DNA of 64,000 nucleotides. Source: GCA-2861595 sp035536185 (GTDB lineage: Bacteria > Actinomycetota > Acidimicrobiia > Acidimicrobiales > GCA-2861595). The translations under genes and the position numbers were made by a program. The DNA lies in the NCBI GenBank assembly GCA_035536185.1, contig DATLOM010000041.1, positions 1 through 64,000 on the forward strand, read 5' to 3'. The notes under the pieces were generated by a model, which had not been told where the DNA came from, did no database searches, and was given only the letters and a program-made list of their open reading frames with translations. How positions within the stretch are numbered: position 1 is the stretch's first letter; each line of letters begins with the position of its first letter. Positions 25,102-34,083 of the stretch are shown piece after piece.

Positions 25102-26059
25102 ACCCGGCTCCGTGGCCGGCGCCGGCAGGTTCGCCTCGGTCCCCGCCGTCCGGGAAGGGCTGGAGGCCGTTCAGTACGTGGCCGACGACGCCATCGCCGG
25201 CGTCGTCTTCCTGGCCGATCGGCTGTCCAAGCCGGTGCTGGTGGAGGGTCCGGCGGGTACCGGGAAGACACAGCTGGCCAAGTCCGTGGCCGAGATGTCC
25301 GGCGCCCGCCTGATCCGTCTCCAGTGCTACGAGGGTCTCGACGAGGCCAAGGCGCTCTACGAGTGGAACTACAAGAAGCAGCTGTTGCGGATCCAGGTGG
25401 AGAACAGCGGGACGGGCACCAAGGGCTGGGCGGAGATCGAGGACGACATCTTCAGCGAAGAGTTCCTGCTCACCCGGCCCCTCCTGGAGGCCATTCGTGC
25501 CGAGGAGCCGGTGGTCCTGCTCATCGACGAGGTGGACCGGGTGGAGATCGAGACCGAGGCCCTCCTGCTGGAGATCCTGTCCGACTACCAGGTGTCGATC
25601 CCCGAGCTGGGGACGGTTTCGGCCAACCAGGTCCCTCTGGTCTTCCTCACGTCCAACAACACCCGCGAGCTGTCGGAGGCGCTGAAGCGCCGCTGTCTCT
25701 TCCTCCATCTCGACCATCCCAGCTTGGAACGGGAGCGTCAGATCGTGTGCACCCGGCTCCCCGGCATCGACCAGTACCTGGCCGACCAGGTGGTGCGGAT
25801 CGTGCACTCGTTGCGCCAGCTCGACCTGAAGAAGCACCCGTCTATCTCGGAGACCCTTGACTGGGCCCGCACGCTCATGCTGCTGGGCGCCTCGTCCGTG
25901 GACGCCGAGCTGGCCACCGACACGCTCCACGTGCTGCTCAAGTACCAGTCCGACATCACCAGGGCGGCCAAGGAGCTGGCTGTACTGGATTCCCCGGCCG
26001 GGCCCCCAACCCCGGCCTCCTCGCCGAGATGGGGCCCCCACCCCCATCCGGCGCCGTAG
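25079..26059 (+). CDS. MoxR-family AAA+ ATPase
   Basis: MoxR ATPases act as chaperones that load metal cofactors or assemble complexes, usually with a VWA partner. The 326-residue product has Walker A VEGPAGTGKTQ (about residue 57), Walker B VLLIDEVDR (about 145), sensor LVFLTSNN and the arginine finger in LKRRCLFLHLDHP. The GTG at 25079 overlaps proA by 23 bp; a second GTG at 25094 is possible. The last 30 bp overlap the VWA gene. The pair resembles CoxD/CoxE of CO dehydrogenase maturation, but no such enzyme is in the window. Confidence 0.92.
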   Translation: MTATSVAEPGSVAGAGRFASVPAVREGLEAVQYVADDAIAGVVFLADRLSKPVLVEGPAGTGKTQLAKSVAEMSGARLIRLQCYEGLDEAKALYEWNYKKQLLRIQVENSGTGTKGWAEIEDDIFSEEFLLTRPLLEAIRAEEPVVLLIDEVDRVEIETEALLLEILSDYQVSIPELGTVSANQVPLVFLTSNNTRELSEALKRRCLFLHLDHPSLERERQIVCTRLPGIDQYLADQVVRIVHSLRQLDLKKHPSISETLDWARTLMLLGASSVDAELATDTLHVLLKYQSDITRAAKELAVLDSPAGPPTPASSPRWGPHPHPAP

Positions 26060-27444
26060 CGCGGCGCTCCCTGGTGCTGGACGTACTGGCCGGGTTCGTC
26101 CGGGAGCTGCGGGCCGCCGGCCTGCCTGTCAGCCTCACCGAGAACCTCGATGCCCTCGAGGCGGTGCGCCAGGTACCTCTGGAGGACCGGGACGCGTTCA
26201 GGACCGCGCTGGCCGCCACCTTGGTGAAGTCGGCTGGCCACCGTCCCGCCTTCGACACGTTGTTCGACGTGTGGTTCTCGCTGGCGCCGGGTCTCGGGTT
26301 GGGCGGAGAGGACGAACTGGCGGACGACGAGCTGGCCGCGCTGCTGGAGCAGGCGTTGCAGGAGGGGAACGATGCCGACCTCGCTGCCCTCGCTCGCGGC
26401 GCGGTTCTCCGCTTCTCGGGGATCGAGGCGGGCCGGCCGATGGGCCCCAACTACTACCTGCTGCGAACCCTCCGCGCCCTCGACGTCGAAGGTGTGCTCG
26501 AACGGCTTCTGGCGACACCCCAGGACCAGGGTGACGTCGATATCGGCGCCGGCGGGGTCCCGGCGGGTTCGTTGACCGCACTACTGAGACGGGATGAGCT
26601 GACCGGCCACGAGGAGCGGCTGCGTCGTGAGGTGGAAGCCGAGATCCGCCGCCGCCTGGTGGCCGAGCGCGGTGCCGTCTCCGTCGCCCGAACCGTGCGC
26701 CGGCCCCTGCCCGAGGACACCGAGTTCATGCACGCCTCCCGGGACGACCTGGTCGCCCTGGGAAAGGCGCTGCAACCTCTCACACGAAAGCTGTCGACCC
26801 GCCTCGCTCGCAAGCGCCGCCACCGCCGGCGCGGCCCACTCGACTTCCGCAGCACCGTCCGCCACTCGCTCTCCTATGGCGGGGTGCCGGCCGAGCCCCG
26901 GTTCCGCCACCCTCGCCCGGCCAAGCCCGAGATCATGGTGATCGCCGACATCTCCGGCTCGGTGGCCGCATTTGCCCGCTTCACGCTGCAGCTCGTCCAC
27001 GCCATCGGATCTGAGTTCTCCCGAGTGCGCAGCTTCGTGTTCATCGACGGGATTGACGAGGTGACGTCACTGTTCGAGGGAAGCCGGGATTTCGCCGAAG
27101 CCATACAACGGGTGAACACCGAGGCCGACGTCGTGTGGGCCGATGGTCACTCCGACTACGGTCACGCCCTGTCCACCTTCTGGGCGCGCTGGGGCACCGA
27201 GATCACCTCTCGAACAACCGTCATCCTGCTCGGCGACGCCCGCAACAACTACCACGCCACCTCCTCCTGGGTAGTGGCCGAGATCCGGAAGCGGGCCCGC
27301 CACGTGTACTGGCTCAACCCCGAGCCGAGGTCGTACTGGGACACCGGTGACTCGGTGGTCAGCGAATACTCGGTCCACTGCGACGGCGCCTTCGAGTGCC
27401 GCAACCTCCGCCAGCTCGAGCGCTTCGTGTCCCACCTTGGTTGA
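26029..27444 (+). CDS. CoxE-like VWA-domain protein
   Basis: The 471-residue protein has an N-terminal helical region starting FVRELRAAGLPVSLTENLDAL, a basic linker (KRRHRRRGPLDFRSTVRHSL) and a C-terminal VWA domain with MIDAS-like DISGSVA, in the pattern of CoxE. With its overlapping MoxR neighbour it probably forms an ATPase/adaptor couple that remodels or metallates a client protein. The ATG at 26029 lies inside the MoxR gene. The client is unknown. The protein ends where the histidine phosphatase begins. Confidence 0.88.
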   Translation: MGPPPPSGAVARRSLVLDVLAGFVRELRAAGLPVSLTENLDALEAVRQVPLEDRDAFRTALAATLVKSAGHRPAFDTLFDVWFSLAPGLGLGGEDELADDELAALLEQALQEGNDADLAALARGAVLRFSGIEAGRPMGPNYYLLRTLRALDVEGVLERLLATPQDQGDVDIGAGGVPAGSLTALLRRDELTGHEERLRREVEAEIRRRLVAERGAVSVARTVRRPLPEDTEFMHASRDDLVALGKALQPLTRKLSTRLARKRRHRRRGPLDFRSTVRHSLSYGGVPAEPRFRHPRPAKPEIMVIADISGSVAAFARFTLQLVHAIGSEFSRVRSFVFIDGIDEVTSLFEGSRDFAEAIQRVNTEADVVWADGHSDYGHALSTFWARWGTEITSRTTVILLGDARNNYHATSSWVVAEIRKRARHVYWLNPEPRSYWDTGDSVVSEYSVHCDGAFECRNLRQLERFVSHLG

Positions 27445-28099
27445 GCCGCCGGCGCCCTCCGGCGTCACCCGCCTGGTGCTCATCCGGCACGGGGAGTCGC
27501 AGGCCACCGTCAACGGCGTGGTGGCCGGCGAACGTGGCTGTACCGGGCTATCCAAGCTGGGCCGGCGGCAGGCCGAGGCCCTGCGGGATCGGCTGGCGAC
27601 CACCGGCGAGCTGGTGGCCGACGTGCTGGTCGCCAGCACCCTTCCTCGCGCCATCGAGACGGCGGAGCTCATAGCGCCGGCCCTCGGCATCACCGACGTC
27701 GAGCAGCTGCGCGAGCTGTGCGAGCTTCAGCCCGGCGAGTGCGACGCCATCACCTGGGAGGAGTACGACCAGCGCTACGGCGTGGACATGAAGGCCAACC
27801 CCTACACGCCCATCGCGCCTGGCGGCGAGAGCCTGGCCGAGTTCAACGTCCGGGTCGGCAAGGCGCTGGTGGGCCTGGCCGACCGGTACGAAGGCCGCTG
27901 CGTCGTGGTCGCCTGCCACGGCGGCGTCGTCATGTCGTCCATGGTCACATTCCTGGGCCTCCCGGCCCAGCGCCCCCTCATCGTCGAGCTCCCGGTGACC
28001 AACACGTCGATCACCGAGTGGGAACGCCCGGCCGGCACCGGCACCGCTCAGTGGCGCCTCCTCCGTTACAACGACGCCGCCCACCTCGCCGGCCTGTAG
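27437..28099 (+). CDS. Histidine phosphatase family protein
   Basis: The 220-residue protein has the phosphoglycerate-mutase-like fold: catalytic RHGESQA near the N-terminus, ASTLPRAIETAEL, the catalytic Glu region ELQPGECD, PGGESLAEF and the second His in VACHGGVV. Substrate cannot be told from sequence; phosphoglycerate mutase, phosphosugar or nucleotide phosphatase roles are all found in the family. The TTG start overlaps the VWA gene stop by eight bases; a GTG at 27474 is a shorter alternative. Confidence 0.87.
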   Translation: MVEPPAPSGVTRLVLIRHGESQATVNGVVAGERGCTGLSKLGRRQAEALRDRLATTGELVADVLVASTLPRAIETAELIAPALGITDVEQLRELCELQPGECDAITWEEYDQRYGVDMKANPYTPIAPGGESLAEFNVRVGKALVGLADRYEGRCVVVACHGGVVMSSMVTFLGLPAQRPLIVELPVTNTSITEWERPAGTGTAQWRLLRYNDAAHLAGL

Positions 28100-28114
28100 A
28101 AGGGCGCCGAGCGG

Positions 28115-29461
28115 TCAGCTGCGAAGGAGCTCGGCTACCCGGAAGGCGAGGTCCAGGGACTGGCGGGCGTTGAGGCGGGGGTCGCAGGTGCTGGTGTAGC
28201 GCTGGTGGAGGTGGTCCTCGAGGATCTCCTCGCCGCCGCCCAGGCACTCGGTGACGTCGTCGCCGGTGAGCTCGACGTGGACGCCGCCGGGCCACACGCC
28301 GGCGCCGCGACAGACGCCGAAGAACTCGAAGATCTCGCCGAGCACGTCGTCGAACCGCCTGGTCTTGTGGCCGGAGGGGCTCAAGAAGGTGTTGCCGTGC
28401 ATGGGGTCGCACGCCCAGACGACGGGATGGCCGGCTTCCTGCACGGCCTTCAGCAGAGGGGGGAGCGCCGTAGACACCTTCCCTACACCGAGGCGGCAGA
28501 TGAGGGTGAGCCGGCCCGGCGTCCGCTCGGGGTCGAGGCGGTCACAGGCGGCGACCACGGTCTCAGGAGTGGCGGAGGGGCCGATCTTGCAGCCGAGCGG
28601 GTTCCGCACCCCGGACAGGAACTCCATGTGGGCGCCGCCGATGTTGCGGGTCCGGTCCCCGACCCAGAGCATGTGGGCCGAGCAGTCGTACCAGTCGTCG
28701 GTGAGCGAGTCGCGCCGGGTGAGCGCCTCCTCGTAGCCGAGGAGCAGCGCCTCGTGGGATGTGTAGAAGTCCACCTCGTGCAGCTGGGCCTCGGCCGACA
28801 AGTCGATGCCGCATGCCTGCATGAAGCGCATGGCCCGGTCGATCTCGCCGGTGATGGCGTTGTAGCGCCGGCCCTCGGGGCTGGCCGTGACGAACTGCTG
28901 GTTCCACACGTGCATCTGGCTGAGGTCGGCGAAGCCGCCCTTGGTGAAGGCGCGGAGCAGGTTGAGGGTGGCGGCCGACTGGTGGAAGGCACCGATGAGC
29001 CGCTCCGGGTCCGCCACTCGGGCCACCGCGTTGGCGGCGTGGTCGTGGACGATGTGGCCGCGGAAGGAAGGGAGATCCTCCTCGCCCACCCGCTCGGTGG
29101 CCGAAGACCTGGGCTTGGCGAACTGGCCGGCGATCCGGCCCACCTTCACCACCGGCACGCCGGCGCCGTAGGTGAGCACCACGGCCATCTGGAGGATGAC
29201 CTTCAGCTTGTCCCGGATGGCGTCGGCCGAGAAGTCGCCGAAGGACTCGGCGCAGTCTCCGGCCTGGAGCAGGAAAGCCCGACCGGCGGCCACCTCGGCC
29301 AGCTGGGCCTGGAGCTGGCGGGCCTCGCCGGCGAAGACGAGGGGTGGAAAGGCGGACAGCTGCTTGAGGACCTGGTCGAGGGCGGCCTCGTCGGGCCACA
29401 CCGGCTGCTGCTCTGCCGGGAAATCACGCCAGCTGCTGGGGGTCCACTGGGCCGCTGCCAC
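28115..29461 (-). CDS. aroG: Class II 3-deoxy-7-phosphoheptulonate synthase (DAHP synthase)
   Basis: It condenses phosphoenolpyruvate and erythrose-4-phosphate to open the shikimate pathway. The 448-residue product is the plant/mycobacterial class II type: WRDFPAEQQPVWPD at the N-terminus, LLQAGDCAESF, KVGRIAGQFAKPRS, SHEALLLGYEEALTR, LWVGDRTRN and WACDPMHGNT near the C-terminus. The GTG start at 29461 is supported by a TACGCT box 6 nt upstream; longer in-frame starts overlap the divergent gene. It is convergent with the phosphatase gene, 15 bp away. Confidence 0.94.
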   Translation of the reverse strand: MAAAQWTPSSWRDFPAEQQPVWPDEAALDQVLKQLSAFPPLVFAGEARQLQAQLAEVAAGRAFLLQAGDCAESFGDFSADAIRDKLKVILQMAVVLTYGAGVPVVKVGRIAGQFAKPRSSATERVGEEDLPSFRGHIVHDHAANAVARVADPERLIGAFHQSAATLNLLRAFTKGGFADLSQMHVWNQQFVTASPEGRRYNAITGEIDRAMRFMQACGIDLSAEAQLHEVDFYTSHEALLLGYEEALTRRDSLTDDWYDCSAHMLWVGDRTRNIGGAHMEFLSGVRNPLGCKIGPSATPETVVAACDRLDPERTPGRLTLICRLGVGKVSTALPPLLKAVQEAGHPVVWACDPMHGNTFLSPSGHKTRRFDDVLGEIFEFFGVCRGAGVWPGGVHVELTGDDVTECLGGGEEILEDHLHQRYTSTCDPRLNARQSLDLAFRVAELLRS

Positions 29462-29467
29462 CTCACA

Positions 29468-29473
29468 AGCGTA
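29468..29473 (-). promoter_or_regulatory. Putative -10 box of leaderless DAHP synthase promoter
   Basis: On the minus strand TACGCT ends 6 nt before GTG 29461. It faces the TACTGT box on the other strand six bases away, so the two divergent promoters are almost superimposed. Confidence 0.5.
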
Positions 29474-29479
29474 GGCGGC

Positions 29480-29485
29480 TACTGT
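29480..29485 (+). promoter_or_regulatory. Putative -10 box of leaderless promoter for secreted repeat protein
   Basis: TACTGT ends 8 nt before GTG 29494; no Shine-Dalgarno is present. Only 32 bp separate the two divergent start codons, so the -35 region of each promoter must lie within the other gene. Confidence 0.45.
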
Positions 29486-29493
29486 CCCCTCCG

Positions 29494-32400
29494 GTGAGCT
29501 CACGGCGCCGGCGGAACCTTTCGACATCAGTTACAGCCGTACTGGTAGCAATAGTCGCAGCGATACTGGTGCCGGCGGCCCCGGCGCTCACGGCGCAGCG
29601 GACGGCGCCGGCCGAACAGGCAGGACCGTCGGCCTCCGGCGAGCAGAGAGAGCCTTGGACCGGACATGCCGGCGTGAGCGAGACCGCAGCGGCCATCACC
29701 GCCAGGGGAGCCGGCGAGGCCGATCCCTCGGCCGGCGAGCCCGCGCAGGAGGGGAGCCGGAGGCTCGACCGGTCGGCGGCCCGGGACAACTCCGGCTCGT
29801 CCGCCATCGCGCCCGACGCCTCGGCATCGGAAGAGCGCTTCCCGGCCCGATCGCAGAACGAGGAACAAACGGGGACCGCCACCAGATCTGAAGCTCCCGC
29901 CCCCGCAGCCGCCCAGACGGTCACCGCTAGTTTCACCGCGGCCACGTTGGCCGACACCCAGACGGTGCCCCCCGATTCCATGGGCGCCGCGGGCCCGACC
30001 CAGTTCCTGCTGGGGCTCAACGGCCTCATCCGCAGCTTCAACAAGGCGACGGGTTCGCCCGACGGCGTCATCGACGCCACCATGAACTCGTTCTTCAACT
30101 CGGTACGGACACCGACCTTCTCGGTCACCGATCCCAGGGTCCGCTTCGACCGGCTGTCCGGCCGGTGGATCGTGGTGGCCATCGACAAGAAGGACAACAG
30201 CAACCGGGTCCTCATCGCCGTGTCCAACACCCCGGTGCTCGCTCCCACGACGGTTTTCACCTTCTTCTTCCTTCAGCAGGACCAGGTCGCCCCTGCCGGC
30301 GACACCGGCTTCTTCGCCGACTACCCCTCCCTGGGCGTCGACGTCAACGCCCTCTACATCGGTGTCAACCAGTTCAGCGGCAAGACCGGCCCCTTCGCCG
30401 GCACCACCGCCTTCGTGGTGCGCAAGAGCTCGGTGCTCGGCAGCGGGCCGGTCGTGGCCAAGGCCTTCCGCAACCTGACCACGACTCCCGAGGGCGTGGG
30501 GCCGGCCGCCCCTCAGGGCGTCGACAATCTCTACGACCCGTCGGCCACCATCGGGTACTTCGTCGGGGTCGACAACGCCACGTTCGGCAACCTGGTGGTC
30601 CGGCGGGTCTTCAACCCGGGAACGGACAATCCGACCATCTCCGCCAACATCGTGGTACCCGTCCCGCCCACCTCCTCCCCGGTCGACGTTCCCCACCCCG
30701 GCAACACCGCCGGACCGAACGGGTTCCTCGACGGCACCGACGACCGGCTCCTCGCCGCAGCCATCCGCAACGGCCGGCTCTCGACCTCGCACTCGATCGC
30801 CGTCAACAGCTCGGGGACGGCCCCGTCGGCCGGCGGTGACCGCAACGCCTCCCGCTGGTACGAGCTGGTCGATCTTTCGGGGACGCCGACGATGGACCAG
30901 TTCGGCACGCTCTTCGATCCGAGGTTTGGTGTTACTCCACGCCACTACTGGATCCCTACCGTCATGGTGTCCGGCCAGGGGCACATGGCCCTGGGGGCGA
31001 GCGCCGGTGGTACCGACACGCCCACCGACGCCATCACGGCCGGCCGCCTCGCCACCGACCCCCGGGGGACCACCACCAGCCCGGCCCCCATCCAGGAGCC
31101 CGTTGTCTACGCCAGCAACACGACGGCCACCTACAACCCGCCGCAGGACCCGGGCACCGTGGGCGGCCGGCGCTGGGGCGACTACTCGTACACCAGCCTC
31201 GATCCCAACGACGACATGACGATGTGGACCGTCCAGCAGTTCGTCAATGCCACCAACTCCTACGGCGTCCAGGTCGCCCGGCTCACGGCGCCGCCACCGG
31301 CCACGCCCATCGGCGCCTCACCGGCAACGTTCGTGCCGGGGCATACCTCGGTCAACGTCACCGTCACGGGTAGCAACGCCGGCGGCGCCGGCTTCTACGA
31401 CCCGGGTGCCGGCTTTCCGTCCAGGTTGACCGCCGCCGTCAGCGGGGGCGTCATCGTCAACAGCGCCACCTACGTCAGCCCCACCACGATCATCTTGAAC
31501 CTCAACACGACCAACGCCACGCCCGGCACCAAAACCGTGACCGTCATCAACCCCGACGGGCAGGCCAGGGCCGGCACCGTGTTCGACGTCACGCTCCCGA
31601 CCGTCGGGGTCGGTGACGCGACAGCTAGCGAAGGCAACAGCGGGGCCGGCACGGCCATCTTCACGGTCAGCCTGGTGCCGGCCAGCCCCACGCCCATCCA
31701 GGTCAACTTCTCCACCATCGACGGATCGGCCACGGTCGCCGACGGCGACTACGCCCCGGCCTCCGGCACCCTCACCTTCCCGCCGAACGTCGTCTCCCGT
31801 GACGTCGCGGTCACGGTGAACGGCGACACGAAGTTCGAGCCCGACGAGACGTTCGGTCTCCAGCTGTCGAACCCCGCCGGCGCCACCCTCGCCCGCGCCC
31901 TCGGAGTGGGGCTCATCCTGAATGACGACGCCGAACCTCCCCCGGTCACCCCGCCCCCGGCCGCCGCCCGGGGCTACCGGCTGGTGGCGAGCGACGGCGG
32001 CATCTTCGCCTTCGGGGCCTCGCCCTTCCTCGGGTCCACCGGAGCCATCAGGCTCAACCGCCCCGTCGTCGGGATGGCGTCCACGCCCTCAGGCAACGGC
32101 TACTGGCTCGTCGCCTCCGACGGCGGCATCTTCGCCTTCGGTGATGCCCGCTTCTTCGGCTCGACCGGTGCCATCACCCTCAACCGACCCATCGTCGGCA
32201 TGGCCTCCACCCCCTCGGGCAACGGCTACTGGCTCGTCGCCTCCGACGGCGGCATCTTCTCCTTCGGCGACGCCGTGTTCCGTGGTTCCACCGGCGCCAT
32301 CCGGTTGGCCCGGCCCATAGTCGGCATGGCCTCCACGCCCTCGGGCAACGGCTACTGGCTCGTCGCCTCCGACGGCGGCATATTCGCTTTCGGCGACGCC

Positions 32401-32589
32401 CGCTTCTTCGGCTCCACCGGAGCCCTCAGGCTGGCTCAGCCCATCGTCGGCATGGCCTCCACCCCCACGGGCAACGGGTACTGGCTCGTGGCCTCGGACG
32501 GAGGGATCTTCGCCTTCGGCGACGCCGGCTTCCTCGGCTCCACAGGAGCGATCAAGCTGGCCCAGCCGATCGTCGGCATGTCTCTCTGA
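29494..32589 (+). CDS. Large secreted protein with IPT/TIG-like, Calx-beta and five 42-residue C-terminal repeats
   Basis: The 1031-residue protein begins with a basic n-region and hydrophobic helix (VTAVLVAIVAAILVP), a Sec signal. After a low-complexity Ala/Glu-rich segment (about 35-145) comes a region of about 450 residues with beta-rich, propeller-like character that I cannot name. Residues of about 608-700 resemble an IPT/TIG domain and 703-815 a Calx-beta domain (FEPDETFGLQLSNP). From residue 827 there are five repeats with the core LVASDGGIFAFGDA, which are found in many Acidimicrobiia-type surface proteins. Role in adhesion or extracellular interaction is inference. There is no sorting signal. 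Confidence 0.85.
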   Translation: MSSRRRRNLSTSVTAVLVAIVAAILVPAAPALTAQRTAPAEQAGPSASGEQREPWTGHAGVSETAAAITARGAGEADPSAGEPAQEGSRRLDRSAARDNSGSSAIAPDASASEERFPARSQNEEQTGTATRSEAPAPAAAQTVTASFTAATLADTQTVPPDSMGAAGPTQFLLGLNGLIRSFNKATGSPDGVIDATMNSFFNSVRTPTFSVTDPRVRFDRLSGRWIVVAIDKKDNSNRVLIAVSNTPVLAPTTVFTFFFLQQDQVAPAGDTGFFADYPSLGVDVNALYIGVNQFSGKTGPFAGTTAFVVRKSSVLGSGPVVAKAFRNLTTTPEGVGPAAPQGVDNLYDPSATIGYFVGVDNATFGNLVVRRVFNPGTDNPTISANIVVPVPPTSSPVDVPHPGNTAGPNGFLDGTDDRLLAAAIRNGRLSTSHSIAVNSSGTAPSAGGDRNASRWYELVDLSGTPTMDQFGTLFDPRFGVTPRHYWIPTVMVSGQGHMALGASAGGTDTPTDAITAGRLATDPRGTTTSPAPIQEPVVYASNTTATYNPPQDPGTVGGRRWGDYSYTSLDPNDDMTMWTVQQFVNATNSYGVQVARLTAPPPATPIGASPATFVPGHTSVNVTVTGSNAGGAGFYDPGAGFPSRLTAAVSGGVIVNSATYVSPTTIILNLNTTNATPGTKTVTVINPDGQARAGTVFDVTLPTVGVGDATASEGNSGAGTAIFTVSLVPASPTPIQVNFSTIDGSATVADGDYAPASGTLTFPPNVVSRDVAVTVNGDTKFEPDETFGLQLSNPAGATLARALGVGLILNDDAEPPPVTPPPAAARGYRLVASDGGIFAFGASPFLGSTGAIRLNRPVVGMASTPSGNGYWLVASDGGIFAFGDARFFGSTGAITLNRPIVGMASTPSGNGYWLVASDGGIFSFGDAVFRGSTGAIRLARPIVGMASTPSGNGYWLVASDGGIFAFGDARFFGSTGALRLAQPIVGMASTPTGNGYWLVASDGGIFAFGDAGFLGSTGAIKLAQPIVGMSL
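31972..32589 (+). repeat. Five in-frame 126-bp tandem repeats
   Basis: Units begin at 31972, 32098, 32224, 32350 and 32476, each encoding about 42 residues around G-Y-W-L-V-A-S-D-G-G-I-F. The last unit stops 12 bp short. Neighbouring units are very similar at DNA level, so copy-number change by recombination is likely. Confidence 0.9.
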
Positions 32590-32618
32590 CCGAATGGCCT
32601 CCGCCGCCTCCTGCCGGG

Positions 32619-32975
32619 TCAGCCGGCTCGCCCCGCCAGCGCGCACAGCCAGGCACCGAGGAGAGGGGCAGCGAAGAGAAGCCCGATCACGAGCGCCCAT
32701 CGCTTCCATCTGCGCCAACGGCCGGCCTCGAGCCTCTGGCGCCGCTCGACCACCACCTCGGCGATCGACTCCGAATCGCCTGTCTTCCACCACGACACGT
32801 GCACCGTGTGGCAGCCCGAGCACTCGACGGCCGGTAGTTCCTCACGCACCACGTCGAGGCGGTCGCAGTTGCCACACGCCACCCAGCGCCAGTCAGCGGC
32901 GCACGAACGGCATTGGTAGCCGACCGCGGCCAGGGCCACCCGTTGCCGCTCACCACAGTGCGCGCACCGGACCAT
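32619..32975 (-). CDS. Zinc-ribbon membrane protein of unknown function
   Basis: The 118-residue product has four CxxC pairs (CAHC, CRSC, CGNC, CSGC) in its first 65 residues, consistent with two zinc ribbons, then a charged helix (VVVERRQRLEAGRWRRWKRW) and one C-terminal membrane helix (ALVIGLLFAAPLLGAWLCAL). No family is recognised. ATG 32975 is chosen; a GTG at 33008 would add 11 residues. It is convergent with the secreted repeat protein gene. Confidence 0.7.
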   Translation of the reverse strand: MVRCAHCGERQRVALAAVGYQCRSCAADWRWVACGNCDRLDVVREELPAVECSGCHTVHVSWWKTGDSESIAEVVVERRQRLEAGRWRRWKRWALVIGLLFAAPLLGAWLCALAGRAG

Positions 32976-33127
32976 CGCCTCAGGCTTCAACCAGAGCGGG
33001 TTGTTCACAGCCCTTCTACGACTGTGGCCCGGTCGGCGTGAGCGAGGCGGCCAAAGATGGCCCAATAGGACTATTAGCCACGGGGAGCGATCGGGCCTCC
33101 GACCGGCCCTCAGCGGTCGCTTCTCCA

Positions 33128-33133
33128 TAGGGT
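33128..33133 (+). promoter_or_regulatory. Putative -10 box of leaderless promoter for the F420 oxidoreductase-nadD unit
   Basis: TAGGGT ends 8 nt before ATG 33142 and no Shine-Dalgarno is present. It would drive the overlapping genes that follow through rsfS. Confidence 0.4.
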
Positions 33134-33141
33134 GGCCGCGC

Positions 33142-34083
33142 ATGGCTGCCAGGCCCTTCCGCTTCGGGGTACAGGTCAGCTCCGCCGCCGACGGGCAGGC
33201 GTGGGCCGAGCTCGCTCGCCAGGTCGAGGACCTGGGCTACACGACGCTCTGGGTGCCGGACCACTTCGACGACCAGTGGGGCCCGCTGGTCGCGCTGACG
33301 GCCGCGGCCATGGCCACGACGACCCTGCTGGTGGGACCGTTGGTCCTGGACAACGACTACCGCCACCCTGCCGTGGTGGCCAGGGAGATGGCCACGCTGG
33401 ACCTGGTCTCCAACGGCCGGGTGGAGCTGGGTCTCGGCGCCGGCTGGAAGCGCAGCGACTACGACCGCCTCGGTTTGGACTTCGACCCACCGGGCGTGCG
33501 GATCGATCGTCTCGAGGAGGCGGTGTCGATCATCAAGATGCTCTGGACCGACGACGATGGCCATGCGGACTTCAAGGGCCTGCACTACACGATGCAGGGC
33601 GCCGACCGGCTTCCCCTTCCGGTGCAGCGGCCCCGTCCCCCCCTGCTCCTCGCCGGTGGGGGGCGCCGCATGCTCTCACTGGCCGCCCGAGAGGCGGACA
33701 TAGTCGGGTTCAACGCCAGCTTGGCCGCCGGTGAGGTCGGCCCGGCTATGGCCCGGGAGGGCCTGGCCGACCGGTTCCGGCAACGGGTGATCTGGGTCCG
33801 GGACGCGGCGGGGGAGCGGTTCGACGGCCTTGAGCTGCATTGTCATACGTTCCTCTGCATGGTCGGTGCCGACCGCCGCTCGGTGGCCGAGGTCATGGCC
33901 GGTCCCTTCGGCGTCAGCGTGGAGGAAGCGATGGATGTGCCCATCGCCCTGGTGGGACCGGTCGAGGAGCTGTGCGAGGTCCTTCAGCAACGCCGGGAGG
34001 AGCTCGGCTTCAGCTACTGGTCCATTCCGGCCAAGTCCTATGAGGCCTTCGCTCCGGTGGTGGCCCGCCTGGCCGGCAGATGA
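33142..34083 (+). CDS. F420-dependent LLM-class oxidoreductase (TIGR03621-like)
   Basis: The 313-residue product has the luciferase-like TIM-barrel pattern RPFRFGVQVSSAADGQAW, LGYTTLWVPDHFDDQWGPL, DNDYRHPAVVAREMATLD and ELGLGAGWKRSDYDRLGL, which places it with F420-dependent enzymes rather than FMN monooxygenases. It transfers hydride between reduced F420 and an unknown substrate. It overlaps nadD by four bases (ATGA). F420 dependence fits an actinobacterial host. Confidence 0.88.
   Translation: MAARPFRFGVQVSSAADGQAWAELARQVEDLGYTTLWVPDHFDDQWGPLVALTAAAMATTTLLVGPLVLDNDYRHPAVVAREMATLDLVSNGRVELGLGAGWKRSDYDRLGLDFDPPGVRIDRLEEAVSIIKMLWTDDDGHADFKGLHYTMQGADRLPLPVQRPRPPLLLAGGGRRMLSLAAREADIVGFNASLAAGEVGPAMAREGLADRFRQRVIWVRDAAGERFDGLELHCHTFLCMVGADRRSVAEVMAGPFGVSVEEAMDVPIALVGPVEELCEVLQQRREELGFSYWSIPAKSYEAFAPVVARLAGR

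Noticed and set aside
31972..32589. CRISPR-like direct repeats
   Set aside because: The 126-bp period is in frame, codes for a coherent 42-residue unit and has no unique spacers. The same applies to the 54-bp repeats at 53186-53725.
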